DNA of 64,000 bases from contig NZ_CP163525.1 of the NCBI RefSeq assembly GCF_041080655.1, positions 9,858,001-9,922,000 of the forward strand. The letters are read 5' to 3'. The translations under genes were made by a program, and so were the position numbers. This document shows, in pieces, positions 43,087 to 51,620 of this stretch; position 1 is the first letter of the stretch, and each line of letters opens with the position of its first letter. Below the pieces are notes generated by a model. The model did no database searches. It saw only the letters and a list, made by a program, of their open reading frames with translations, and was not told where the DNA came from. The DNA is from Streptomyces sp. CG4 (GTDB taxonomy: Bacteria; Actinomycetota; Actinomycetes; Streptomycetales; Streptomycetaceae).

Positions 43087-43310
43087 ACCGCTCCCTCCCG
43101 ACAGACCAGCAAACCCGCTGCTCCACTCACCCGGCTCCGCTCATGATCGCTGGACGGACCCTATAGCGCTCCAACGGTAGTCGCGCAGCTGTCTGATCCA
43201 CTCGGCCGGCACCTCGACCGCGACCCGGACCAAGGCGTCCCCGATGCTAACGTCGGCCCCAAGAGCCTCTGCGTCATCAGAGCGACGGCGACGGTCCGCC
43301 GTCGGCAACG

Positions 43311-43505
43311 GGCACCGACCTGATCGACGGCACCGACAAGCTCACGCCGACCAAGCGCGCCGAGCTGCGCGGGGTGATCTGCACCAAGCCCGGGCTGAAC
43401 CGCTACCTGCGCGTCACGCACGGCGGGCTGCTGCGCATGGATGCCGCGAAGATCAAGGCCGAGGAGAACTTGGACGGCAAGTACCTGCTGCGCTCGAACG
43501 GCAGG
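43311..43505 (+). pseudogene. IS1634-type transposase fragment
   Basis: DGTDKLTPTKRAELRGVICT, KPGLNRYLRVTHGGLLRMDA and KIKAEENLDGKYLLRSN match the region of IS1634-family transposases around the E-D-G-K-x-x-L-R-T/S-N motif. It has no start and merges with the transporter remnant. The 220 bases between the kinase gene and this fragment contain nothing else I can support. Confidence 0.6.
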
Positions 43506-44088
43506 GCTGCGGCAGGCACGATCGCGCCGGGAGTCGTACGGCGCCGGGCCAGGGCGCGGGCCGCGAGCGTCGGGGCACCGGCCAGGGCGGCCCGGGCCGG
43601 GGTGATCTCGACCGCGGAGGTGAGGACGAGTCCGGCCAGCGTGCAGGCGACGGTGACCAGGGCGAACAGTGGGATCTCCGGTACGTTTCGCCGGGTGGCT
43701 CCTGGGCGTCGGCGTCCAGGTCGGTGGCGATGACCACGTGGGTGAGCAGCACCACGGTGGCGTCCAGGCTGAGTACCGCCGTGATGACCGAGGCGATGGC
43801 GAACACCTGCACCAGCAGGCGGCGTGGACGCCCCGCGGCGGTGCGCGTCATCCAGGCTCCGCAGGCGTGGAACAGACCCTCGTCATTACACTGTTGAGCC
43901 AGTGCGAGCACGGCCGCGAGGAAGCCGATCACCGGTCCGATCCGGGCGGCCTCGGCCGCCGCGTGCGCCGGCGAGATGGCGCCGGTGCCGATCACCAGAG
44001 CGGCGGCCGCTACAGCGACCACGACCTCCGGCCAGCCCCACGGGTGCGCCACAGCGCAGACCAGCACCACCAGCAGGACGACCGACAT
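43503..44088 (-). pseudogene. ArsB/SLC13-type ion transporter, deleted and frame-shifted
   Basis: ATG 44088 opens MSVVLLVVLVCAVAHPWGWP, then EAARIGPVIGFLAAVLALAQ, QCNDEGLFHACGAWMTRTAA and VITAVLSLDATVVLLTHVVI, the first four helices of an arsenite-permease-like protein. The text then jumps to a later helix in another frame: VPEIPLFALVTVACTLAGLV, LTSAVEITPARAALAGAP, and ends against IS1634 debris. An intact protein is about 400 residues long. Confidence 0.75.
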
Positions 44089-44252
44089 GACCTCCGCGAA
44101 AGACCTGTTCAGAGTCAGCCCCTCAGGGTGGCAGCAACGGTGACCCTCTCATCTTCCGGCACCGCCCCCCACTCAGGCTGAGGCCCTGCCCCCGGACGCT
44201 GAGCGGGGAGCCGGCCCGCCGCCGGCTGACGGGCTGACCCGGGACTGCGGGG

Positions 44253-44852
44253 TCAGTGCTCGCCGAAGAAGATTTCGCGGACCTCGCGGATGGCGTAGTA
44301 CACGAGGACAAAGCCGGCCAACGGGTCTGCAAACCACCAGCCGGCCAGGGCGTTGAGGACCAGACTGATCAGGACGGCGGCGGCGAGCAGGCCGTCGATC
44401 AGGGTGACCCGGCCCTCGGTCTTCAGCACCGGGTTGTCCAGGGCGGCACCGGTGCGGGCCTTGCCGAAGGCAAGAGCGAACATCGCCGCAGCGGTGATTG
44501 CGGTCCAGACGATCCCCAGCGGTGAGTGGTGCGGGTGGAAACCGGTGCCCAGTACAAACGTGGACTGCACCAGCAGATACAGGGCGAGCAGCGCGAAGCC
44601 GACGCCGATCAGCTTCAGGGCGCGGCGCTGGCGGTCCTCGCCGGTGCCGGACAGCTCCCAGATCACCACCGTGGACGCGCCGATCTCGATCAGGGAGTCC
44701 AGGCCGAACCCGGCCAGTGCCACCGACTTCGCGGAGATCGCCGCGACGGCGAGCACAAAAATGCCCACCACGTTCCAGCCCAGGGTCACGTACTCCAAGG
44801 CGAAGCCGCGGCGGAGCAGGGTCTGCCGGGGGGTCTCGTTCACATCACTCAC
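44253..44852 (-). CDS. Cation-efflux (CDF-like) membrane protein
   Basis: A 199-residue protein of the cation diffusion facilitator fold, started at GTG 44852 (VSDVNETPRQTLLRRGF) with GGGAGA upstream. Helices include EYVTLGWNVVGIFVLAVAAI, ALAGFGLDSLIEIGASTVVI with the metal-site Asp, LIDGLLAAAVLISLVLNALA with the second Asp, and FADPLAGFVLVYYAIREVRE. The C-terminal cytoplasmic metal-sensing domain of standard CDFs is absent; this short form is common in actinomycetes. The exported ion cannot be assigned. Confidence 0.85.
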   Translation of the reverse strand: MSDVNETPRQTLLRRGFALEYVTLGWNVVGIFVLAVAAISAKSVALAGFGLDSLIEIGASTVVIWELSGTGEDRQRRALKLIGVGFALLALYLLVQSTFVLGTGFHPHHSPLGIVWTAITAAAMFALAFGKARTGAALDNPVLKTEGRVTLIDGLLAAAVLISLVLNALAGWWFADPLAGFVLVYYAIREVREIFFGEH

Positions 44853-45059
44853 CAGGCGAGTCTCCCAGCCGCCCAGAACCGTCAGTAGCCGGGTCACTGG
44901 TTGTCATGAATGCAACAGAAGTGGGGCGCGGCGAGCCGACCCTCATTTCCCGTCCACGCCGAACTCGCCCAGTCCGGCAACGGGTGATGAATTCCGCTTG
45001 ATCGTTCGCCCGTAGTAGTGCTGATCCTGGTCTCCCTGTCCAGGCAAGCACTGCGGTCG

Positions 45060-45415
45060 TTAGCCGCTAAGAGGGCGGAGCCGGGCGGCGAGGAGCGCGA
45101 TGTCGTCCTCGTTCGTGCTGTTGGTCAGTTGGGTCAGGAGTGTGTCGAGGAGGTCCTCAAGTGGGCCGTCGGCGGACAGATCCATCTCAGTTAGGGCGTG
45201 CACGGAGTCGTCGATGTCCACGCCCCGTTGTTCCACGAGGCCGTCGGTGTAGAGCAGCAGGACCGAGCCCGGCTCGAATGCGAATGTTGTTGTCTCGTAG
45301 TCGCCGAGTTCTGTGCCGATGGGAGGACCGGCCGGAAGGTGCATCAGTCCGGCGCTGCCGTGGGGGTGGATGAGAAGGGGCGGCAGGTGGCCGGCCGTGG
45401 CTGCGGTGCAGGTGC
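45060..45415 (-). pseudogene. SpoIIE/PP2C-type phosphatase, C-terminal fragment
   Basis: The minus frame reads AGHLPPLLIHPHGSAGLMHL, PAGPPIGTELGDYETTTFAF, GSVLLLYTDGLVEQRGVDID and STNEDDIALLAARLRPLSG. YTDGLVE and the DDIALL block are the C-terminal metal-binding motifs of RsbU/SpoIIE phosphatases. The first two thirds are missing: the text starts abruptly near 45415 next to arcA debris. The intact protein would have activated STAS anti-sigma antagonists such as the one at 51.6 kb. Confidence 0.8.
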
Positions 45416-45643
45416 CCGCCTCGCCGCTACCACCTGGCCCGCCTCACCCATCTGGACCGGGCCACCGGCCGAGGTCTTCTGCGCCTACCGTTCCCCACGA
45501 GCGGAGTGAACCGCCTCACCTCCGGCCACGTGGACACCGTCACCCCGCGCCCCGAGCACAAGGTCACGGCGGTGCGGGTGTCCCGGCCGCAGACCTGCTC
45601 AGCCCGGCGAGCGCACCATCCCGCACGCGGAGGAACTCCCGCC

Positions 45644-46010
45644 ATGAACTCCTTCCACGTCGACTCCGAGGTCGGCCGCCTCCGCCAGGTGATCCTGCAC
45701 CGCCCCGGCCTCGAACTCTCCCGCCTCACCCGCGCAACGTCGACGCCCTGCTCTTCGACGACATTCTGTGGGCCAAGCGGGCCCGGGAGGAGCACGACGC
45801 CTTCGCCCAGGTCCTGCGCGACCACGGCACCCGTGTCCACTACTTCGCCGACCTGCTCGCCCAGACCCTGGACGTGCCCGAGGCCCGCAACTGGCCGCTG
45901 GACCGCGTCGTCACGCCGGCGACGGTCGGCCCCGCCCTCATGGACCGGGTGCGCGAGTTGTGCACCGATCTGTGCGGCGAGACGCTCGCACGCTTCCGCC
46001 TTCGACGTCC
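45644..46010 (+). pseudogene. arcA: Arginine deiminase, 5' fragment with frameshift
   Basis: ATG 45644 with GGAGG begins MNSFHVDSEVGRLRQVILHR and PGLELSRLT. One base later the text resumes in another frame: NVDALLFDDILWAKRAREEH, DAFAQVLRDHGTRVHYFADL, LAQTLDVPEARNWPLDRVVT. It fades near 46010 into sulfate-permease debris. Arginine deiminase is about 410 residues long, so only the first 120-130 are left and the catalytic Cys is gone. Its presence fits an anaerobic/energy-stress island. Confidence 0.82.
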
Positions 46011-46019
46011 TCAAGGCCG

Positions 46020-46900
46020 CTCTGGGCTGAGACTGCGATACGTACTGGCCAGGGTGTCGACGGCGGCCGGGGCCCGGCCTCGGAAGGTCTCGGCATTGGC
46101 GAAGAGCAGCGCCGAGTCGTAGCGGTGGACCAGCAGCCCGGGGATCGTACGGGCTGGCGGGTAGTCGTCCTCGTCGTGCGCGCCTGCCACGCCAGGCACC
46201 AGGCCCTCCACTGCGTCGTGCAGGCGCGCCACCCAGGTCCGCCGCTCGGCCATCGACAGGCCGATGGCCACGATCACCCCGTACGCGAGTACCCCTACCA
46301 GGCAGCTCAGAGCGAGCAGCAGTTCCCGTCTGCGGAAGGACTCCAGCCGGCGGAGGCCCGCCACGTCGATCATGCGGACCGCGGCGTACATGACGAGCGC
46401 GCCGAGCACGGCCGAGGGGGTACGGGCCAGCAGCGGGCTGAGGAAGCGGAGGACGGCGAGCACCGCGGCGCCCGCCGCCAGGGAGTGCGCATGGCTGCGG
46501 GCGCCCATCGAAGAAGAGAGCGCGGGCAGCACGAGGTGCGGCAGCTTGCCCAGTCCGGGAGGGCCAGGGAGGGCAGGCCCGACGGCGCGCTGCTGATCAC
46601 CTTGAGGCGATGCCAGCCGTCGATGTGGACGACGGCCACGGCCGTGGTAGCGGGGATCACGGCGAGCAGCGGTCCCGGGAGCTGCGGGACGTACCGCTTG
46701 ACCGTGAACAGGAACGCCAGGCCACGGCGGAGAGGACGAGAGCCGCCGGATCGACAGCCCGGCGGCCGGCGGTAGCCCGGCCACTCCCGCGTAGGCCATG
46801 ACCTGCGGTACGAGATAGGCCGCTTCGCTCACGCCGACCAGCAGATCGCCTTTCCACCACGAGCGCCGAAACGCATCAGCGCGCCCAGGCCGGGGACCAG
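46020..46900 (-). pseudogene. SulP-family anion permease, fragmented
   Basis: N-terminal text WWKGDLLVGVSEAAYLVPQV and MAYAGVAGLPPAAGL (about 46790-46860) is followed in other frames by KRYVPQLPGPLLAVIPATTA and VHIDGWHRLKVISSAPSGLP. A long C-terminal piece in the first frame reads SHAHSLAAGAAVLAVLRFLS, SAVLGALVMYAAVRMIDVAG, YGVIVAIGLSMAERRTWVAR and the start of the STAS domain (HRYDSALLFANAETFRGRAP). Several membrane segments are deleted. SulP genes often sit next to carbonic anhydrase or stress genes; the substrate is unknown. Confidence 0.78.
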
Positions 46901-47180
46901 CCGACGACACAACGAAAACCGTCCGCCCGAGCCTTGAGCCATCTGCCTCCTCTCCCTGTTCGAGCCCAGCACCCACCGCCGCGCGATCATCTGCGAGAGA
47001 GATCCGGCGTGCCATGCGACGCATTCTCCGGCTCCCGCCCCAACCAGCCCGTCGGCCAGGGACGTTCAGCCCATCCGGCGGAGACCTTCGGCATCCGGCG
47101 CGACACCGCGCACCGGACGAGAGTGAGTGAGGGACGAGGGCAAGCGGTCGCTGCCCGCGCAATCCCGGAACACGACGCTG
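46901..47180. other. Upstream region of the first stress-protein gene
   Basis: No coding text that I can support. It holds the promoter region for the plus-strand stress genes; no clear -10/-35 pair is visible. Confidence 0.4.
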
Positions 47181-47200
47181 GAATCGGGTCCCCCCGATTC
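47181..47200 (+). promoter_or_regulatory. Palindrome just upstream of the universal stress gene
   Basis: GAATCGGG-N4-CCCGATTC (47181-47200) is a perfect 8-bp inverted repeat immediately before the AGGAGG ribosome site. It could be an operator for a redox or hypoxia response regulator, or an RNA hairpin gating translation. Confidence 0.45.
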
Positions 47201-47214
47201 AGGAGGTGGAGATC

Positions 47215-48120
47215 ATGCCCCGTGCCATCACCGTGGGTCTCGACGGCTCGCCCGAGAGCCGCGCCGCCGCGGAATGGGCCGCCCGCGAGGCGGAGCTGCG
47301 CGGACTGCCTGTGAAGCTCGTACACGTCTGGGATCCGGCACCGGCCCCCACGGTGCACGCCCCGTTCCTCGGCGCCGAGACTTACCAGCACTGGACCGAG
47401 CGGATTCCCCGGGAATCCGCCGAGGGCCTGCGGCTGCGCCACCCCGGTGCCGAGGTCAGTACGGAGCAGCTCAGCGGTTCGCCCGCCGAGGCCCTGGCCG
47501 ACGTGGCGAAGGACGCCGAGCTGCTGGTCCTCGGCTCGCGCGGGCTGGGTGGGATCGCCGGTTTCCTGATCGGCTCGGTCGGACTCGCGGTCGTGGCGCA
47601 CGCCGAGCGGCCCGTCGTCCTGGTCCGGGCAGGTGAGCAGCCTGCAGACGAGAACGAGATGGACGTCGCCGGTGTCCCGTCCGCCACCACTTCCTCCCGC
47701 CCGGTCGTCCTCGGACTCGACCTCGGCAGCCCCGACGAGACTCTGATCCGGTTCGCCCTCGACGCCGCCGCCCGCCGCAACGCCCCGCTGCGTGTCGTAC
47801 ACGGCTGGAACCCGACGCCCTACTACGCCTACGGCATGGCTCCTGACCCCGGAGTGCAGCAGATGCTGGCGGACAGCGACGCCGACGCCCTGACCGAAGT
47901 GCTGGCCCCCTGGCGGCAGAAGTTCCCGGACGTCCGGGTCGTCGCCGAGTCGCGCTTCGGAAGCCCGTCCCACCTCCTGATCGACGCCTCCCGCGAGGCC
48001 TCGCTGGTGGTCGTCGGCCGGCGCATGCGCCAATCCTCCGCCGGAGCCCGCATCGGGCCCGTCACCCACGCCGTGCTGCACCACGCCACCGCCCCCGTCG
48101 CCGTCGTCCCGCACGACTGA
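47215..48120 (+). CDS. Tandem universal stress protein
   Basis: A 301-residue cytoplasmic protein with two UspA domains. Domain 1: ITVGLDGSPESRAAAEWAAR to LLVLGSRGLGGIAGFLIGSV, the ATP-type G-x2-G-x9-G(S/T) loop, then ERPVVLVR. Domain 2: PVVLGLDLGSPDETLIRFAL to LVVVGRRMRQSSAGARIGPV and APVAVVPHD. ATG 47215 is preferred over the ATG at 47206 because AGGAGG lies 8 bases upstream. Adjacent adhP and a second Usp suggest a stress operon. Tandem Usps in actinomycetes typically respond to hypoxia or stationary phase. Confidence 0.93.
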   Translation: MPRAITVGLDGSPESRAAAEWAAREAELRGLPVKLVHVWDPAPAPTVHAPFLGAETYQHWTERIPRESAEGLRLRHPGAEVSTEQLSGSPAEALADVAKDAELLVLGSRGLGGIAGFLIGSVGLAVVAHAERPVVLVRAGEQPADENEMDVAGVPSATTSSRPVVLGLDLGSPDETLIRFALDAAARRNAPLRVVHGWNPTPYYAYGMAPDPGVQQMLADSDADALTEVLAPWRQKFPDVRVVAESRFGSPSHLLIDASREASLVVVGRRMRQSSAGARIGPVTHAVLHHATAPVAVVPHD

Positions 48121-48143
48121 CCCGCCCTCAAGGAGCCGACAGC

Positions 48144-49157
48144 ATGAAGGCAGCAGTTGTACGAGCCCTCGGCGACCCCCTCGTCATCGAGGAACGCCCC
48201 GACCCCGAGCCCGGCCCCGGGCAGGTCCGCATCCGCGTTGAAGCCTCCGGCCTGTGCCACACCGACATCCACGCCGCGCACGGCGACTGGCCGGTCAGGC
48301 CGAACCCGCCGTTCGTCCCCGGCCACGAGGCCGTCGGCCTGGTCAAGGCGCTCGGCGACGGCGTCATCCACCTGACCGTCGGCCGGCGGGTCGCCGTGCC
48401 CTGGGCGGGCAAGGCCTGCGAGCACTGCCTGTCCGGCTGGGAGACACTGTGCGAGCAGCAGATCAACACCGGCTACGGCTGCGACGGCGGGCACGCCGAG
48501 AAGATGCTCGCCGGGGCCGACTTCGCCCCGCCGGTGCCCGAGGGCATCACCCCGCTCGACGCCGCCCCGCTGACCTGCGCCGGCGTGAGGACGTACAAGG
48601 CTCTGAAGGTCGCCGAGGTCCGGCCCACCCAGCTGGTGGCGATCTCCGGGGTCGGAGGCCTCGGCCACCTCGCCCTGCAGTACGCGAAGATCGCCGGTGC
48701 CACCGTCGCCGCCATTGACGTCACCAACGACAAGCTCGAACTCGCCAAGGAACTCGGCGCAGATCTCGTCATCGACGCCCGCAAGCAGGATGTCGGCCAG
48801 GTACTCAAGCAGCACGGTGGCGCCCACGCCGCGATCGCGCTCGCGGTCGACGACGCCGCGTTCGGGGCGGTCAACTCCGGGCTGCGACGTGGCGGCAAGC
48901 TGGTCATCGTGGCCCTGCCGGCACGCGACACCGTCCGCGTCCCGATCTTCGGTACCGTGCTGGACGGCACCTCGGTGATCGGCTCCATCGTCGGCACCCG
49001 TCAGGACCTCGCCGAGGTCTTCCAGCTCCACGTGGCCGCCCGGACCGAGGTCATCTACACGACCCGTCCCCTCACCTCCGTCAACGAGTCCATCGGCGAT
49101 GTCCTGCGCGGCCAGGTCGAGGCCCGCATCGTCTTCGACCTCGGAAGGGAGGACTGA
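48144..49157 (+). CDS. adhP: Zinc alcohol dehydrogenase lacking one structural-zinc cysteine
   Basis: A 337-residue NAD-dependent medium-chain alcohol dehydrogenase. Catalytic zinc ligands are visible at Cys38 (GLCHTD), His61 (PGHE) and Cys145 (LTCAGV). The Rossmann motif is VAISGVGGLGHLALQYAK. The structural-zinc lobe normally reads C-x2-C-x2-C-x7-C, but here AGKACEHCLSGWETLCEQQ supplies only Cys92, 95 and 103, as if three residues were lost in frame. Activity may persist, since several MDR enzymes lack this zinc. AAGGAG ribosome site. It is 23 bases after one Usp gene and 5 before the next, so it belongs to that operon, probably for NAD recycling under low oxygen. Confidence 0.9.
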   Translation: MKAAVVRALGDPLVIEERPDPEPGPGQVRIRVEASGLCHTDIHAAHGDWPVRPNPPFVPGHEAVGLVKALGDGVIHLTVGRRVAVPWAGKACEHCLSGWETLCEQQINTGYGCDGGHAEKMLAGADFAPPVPEGITPLDAAPLTCAGVRTYKALKVAEVRPTQLVAISGVGGLGHLALQYAKIAGATVAAIDVTNDKLELAKELGADLVIDARKQDVGQVLKQHGGAHAAIALAVDDAAFGAVNSGLRRGGKLVIVALPARDTVRVPIFGTVLDGTSVIGSIVGTRQDLAEVFQLHVAARTEVIYTTRPLTSVNESIGDVLRGQVEARIVFDLGRED

Positions 49158-49162
49158 CAGCG

Positions 49163-50032
49163 ATGGACCTCCCGATCGTCGTCGGCGTGGACGGCTCCAA
49201 GCCGAGCCTGCGGGCCGTCGACTGGGCGGCCGACGAGGCCGCCGTGCGCGGGGCGCCGCTCCGGCTGGTCCACGCCTCGCTGTGGGAGCGGTACGAGGGT
49301 GTCTCTCTCACCGCAGACCTCGGCAAGCCCTCCGAGCAGGTGATGGCTGAGGAGATCGTGGCGACCGCCGAGCGGCGGGCCCGGCGCCGGCAGGCCGACG
49401 CGAAGATCTCCACCGACGTGCTGCCTGAGGAGCCGGAGTACGCCCTCGTACGGGAGAGCCGCTCCGCCTCGGCGGTCGTGCTGGGCTCCCGCGGCCGAAG
49501 CGGCATGGCCGAGGCGCTCCTCGGATCCGTCAGCGTGACGGTGGCCGGTCACGCGCACTGCCCGGTCATCGTGCTGCCCGGCAGCCACGACAACCAGGCA
49601 CGGTCCGGGGCACGCGCCCGTATCGCCGTCGGCGTAGCCGAGGACGCGGAGAGCGCGGCGGCGCTGCACTTCGCCCTGGAGGAGGCGCGGCTGCGCGGAG
49701 TGCCGCTGGATGCCGTACGAGCCTGGCGCTGCCCCGCGCAGAGCATCGATCACGGCCGGCTGTCGGGCGAGGCAGCCCGGCAGCACCAGGTACGGGCCGG
49801 TCAGGTGCTGGAAGCGGCCTTGCGGGAGGCCCCGGCCGAGGTCGAGGTGCACCGGCGTATCGTCGAGGGTCCCGCCCGCCAGGTGCTGTCGGCCGTCTCG
49901 GCCGAGGCGGACCTGCTGGTCGTCGGAGCCCGGCGGCGCGAGGGCCACTACGGCCTCCAGCTCGGCCGGGTCGTCCACGCGGTGCTGCACCACTCCGCCT
50001 GCCCGGTCGCCGTCGTACCGCAGCGGGCGTGA
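49163..50032 (+). CDS. Tandem universal stress protein
   Basis: A 289-residue protein with two UspA domains: IVVGVDGSKPSLRAVDWAAD to VVLGSRGRSGMAEALLGSVS and CPVIVLPG, then ARIAVGVAEDAESAAALHFA to LLVVGARRREGHYGLQLGRV and CPVAVVPQ. The first domain keeps the complete nucleotide-binding loop; the second is less canonical. It starts 5 bases after adhP, the end of a three-gene stress operon. The convergent PPK2 gene follows after 16 bases. Confidence 0.92.
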   Translation: MDLPIVVGVDGSKPSLRAVDWAADEAAVRGAPLRLVHASLWERYEGVSLTADLGKPSEQVMAEEIVATAERRARRRQADAKISTDVLPEEPEYALVRESRSASAVVLGSRGRSGMAEALLGSVSVTVAGHAHCPVIVLPGSHDNQARSGARARIAVGVAEDAESAAALHFALEEARLRGVPLDAVRAWRCPAQSIDHGRLSGEAARQHQVRAGQVLEAALREAPAEVEVHRRIVEGPARQVLSAVSAEADLLVVGARRREGHYGLQLGRVVHAVLHHSACPVAVVPQRA

Positions 50033-50048
50033 CCGCGGTGACCGGCTC

Positions 50049-50852
50049 TCAGAGGCTCGCCGCGTGATCGGGGACGTAGGTCTGCAGGTCGCGCGGCGGG
50101 CGCTCGTAGCCGGTCGACGCAGGCCGCGGTGGAAGCTCCAGCACCGGTGGCGGCACGTCGTGGTAGGGCACGGTGCTCAGCAAGTGGGCGATCATGTTCA
50201 GCCGGGCCCGGCGCTTGTCGTCGCTCTCCACGATGTACCACGGCGCCTCGGTGATGTCCGTGTGGACCAGCATCTCGTCCTTGGCCCGGGAGTAGGCCTC
50301 CCAGTGGGTGATCGACTCCAGGTCCATCGGCGACAGCTTCCAGCGCCGCAGCGGATCCTTCAGGCGGCGCTTGAACCGCTCCTGCTGCTCGGTGTCGCTG
50401 ACGGAGAACCAGTACTTGCGCAGCAGGATCCCGTCCTCCACCAGCATCCGCTCGAAGATCGGGCACTGTCGGAGGAAGAGCTGGTGTTCTTCCTTCGTAC
50501 AGAAACCCATCACGTGCTCGACCCCGGCCCGGTTGTACCAGGACCGGTCGAACAGCACGATCTCCCCGGCGGCCGGCAGATGCTCGACGTACCGCTGGAA
50601 GTACCACTGGCCGCGCTCGCGCTCGGTGGGCTTGGGCAGCGCCACGATACGGGCAAGGCGCGGGTTGAGGTACTGCGTGACCCGCTGGATGGTGCCGCCC
50701 TTGCCCGCCGCGTCCCGGCCCTCGAAGACCACCACCAGCCGGGCGCCCTCGGAGCGCACCCACTCCTGCAGCCTCACCAGCTCCGTCTGCAGCCGGAGCA
50801 GTTCCTTCTCGTACGTCTTGAGCGGCAGCCTCGCCGCGTTCTTGCCACCCAT
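50049..50852 (-). CDS. ppk2: Polyphosphate kinase 2
   Basis: A 267-residue PPK2-type kinase using polyphosphate to phosphorylate nucleotides. Walker A is EGRDAAGKGG at residues 44-53, Walker B FDRSWYNRAGVEHVMG from 101, and the lid region includes KRRLKDPLRRWKLSPMDLES. The C-terminal Pro-rich tail PPPVLELPPRPAST is variable in the family. Single-domain length fits class I PPK2 (ADP-phosphorylating), but class cannot be proven by eye. ATG start. It gives the stress island a way to regenerate ATP/GTP without respiration. Confidence 0.92.
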   Translation of the reverse strand: MGGKNAARLPLKTYEKELLRLQTELVRLQEWVRSEGARLVVVFEGRDAAGKGGTIQRVTQYLNPRLARIVALPKPTERERGQWYFQRYVEHLPAAGEIVLFDRSWYNRAGVEHVMGFCTKEEHQLFLRQCPIFERMLVEDGILLRKYWFSVSDTEQQERFKRRLKDPLRRWKLSPMDLESITHWEAYSRAKDEMLVHTDITEAPWYIVESDDKRRARLNMIAHLLSTVPYHDVPPPVLELPPRPASTGYERPPRDLQTYVPDHAASL

Positions 50853-51011
50853 GCCGCCTCCCCGCGCGGCGGCTTACGACGCCGCCCACGCCCAAGTCAA
50901 CCACCTGGACGCCACCGTACTCACCGGCGGGCGGCAGCGCACTCCGGACACCCACTGATCCCGACGGCCACGGCCCGCCCCGGATCCCCTACCGCAGAGG
51001 AGTCCACCACC

Positions 51012-51584
51012 ATGACCGTACGTGTCGGCATCAACGGCTTCGGCCGCATCGGACGCTACATCCAGCACGACGACAGCTCCCTCACTGCCGACGGCAGGCT
51101 CATCCACGTCACCGCCGAGCGCAACCCGGCCGCCCTGCACTGGTCCGACTACGGAGCCGACATCGTCATCGAGTCCAACGGTCGCTTCCGCGACCGCGAA
51201 TCCGCCGCGCTGCACTTGAAGGCGGGAACGCACACCGTGCTCCTGTCGGCGCCCGGCAAGGACGTGGACACCACCATCGTGATGGGCGTCAACGACGACA
51301 CCTACGACCGCCATCGCAGCGAGCTGGTCACCAACATCGTGCGGCACGCCGCGGTCCTCTCCCTGCAGCTCACCGTGTTCTACGCCGCGGGCCGGGACTG
51401 CCTGGCCTTCGCTGTCCACGACCGCCACCCCTACCAGCCGCCGCTGCACGGATCGGTCTCCGGAACCGGAGAGGGCGCACTCGGCATCGTCATGGAGCTG
51501 GTGCTCGGGCTGTGCGGCACCGCGGTGGTCCGCAGCGACGCCGACAGCAAGGGCAAGAGCATCTGGATCACCCACCCCCTCTGA
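51012..51584 (+). CDS. Chimeric ORF: GAPDH fragments fused to an anti-sigma-type ATPase tail
   Basis: An uninterrupted 190-codon frame with a GAGGAG ribosome site begins as GAPDH (MTVRVGINGFGRIGR) and then skips about 30 residues to YIQHDDSSLTADGRLIHVTA, WSDYGADIVIESNGRF and HTVLLSAPGKDVDTTIVMGV. At YDRHR, before the catalytic Cys region, it jumps to a HATPase (RsbW-like) protein: SELVTNIVRHAAVLSLQLTV, FAVHDRHPYQPPLH, GEGALGIVMELVLGLCGTAV and GKSIWITHPL. Two deletions have thus fused two gene remnants in frame. The product cannot be a GAPDH and lacks most of the ATPase; it is probably non-functional but translatable. Confidence 0.75.
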   Translation: MTVRVGINGFGRIGRYIQHDDSSLTADGRLIHVTAERNPAALHWSDYGADIVIESNGRFRDRESAALHLKAGTHTVLLSAPGKDVDTTIVMGVNDDTYDRHRSELVTNIVRHAAVLSLQLTVFYAAGRDCLAFAVHDRHPYQPPLHGSVSGTGEGALGIVMELVLGLCGTAVVRSDADSKGKSIWITHPL

Positions 51585-51620
51585 CCTCAACGGTCCATCC
51601 GCGCAAGGAAGTTCACCACC

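Noticed and set aside
49710..51584. A 624-codon plus frame covering the PPK2 region
   Set aside because: Only the last 190 codons (from ATG 51012) have a ribosome site and protein-like text. The rest is antisense to PPK2 and out of frame with the Usp gene.
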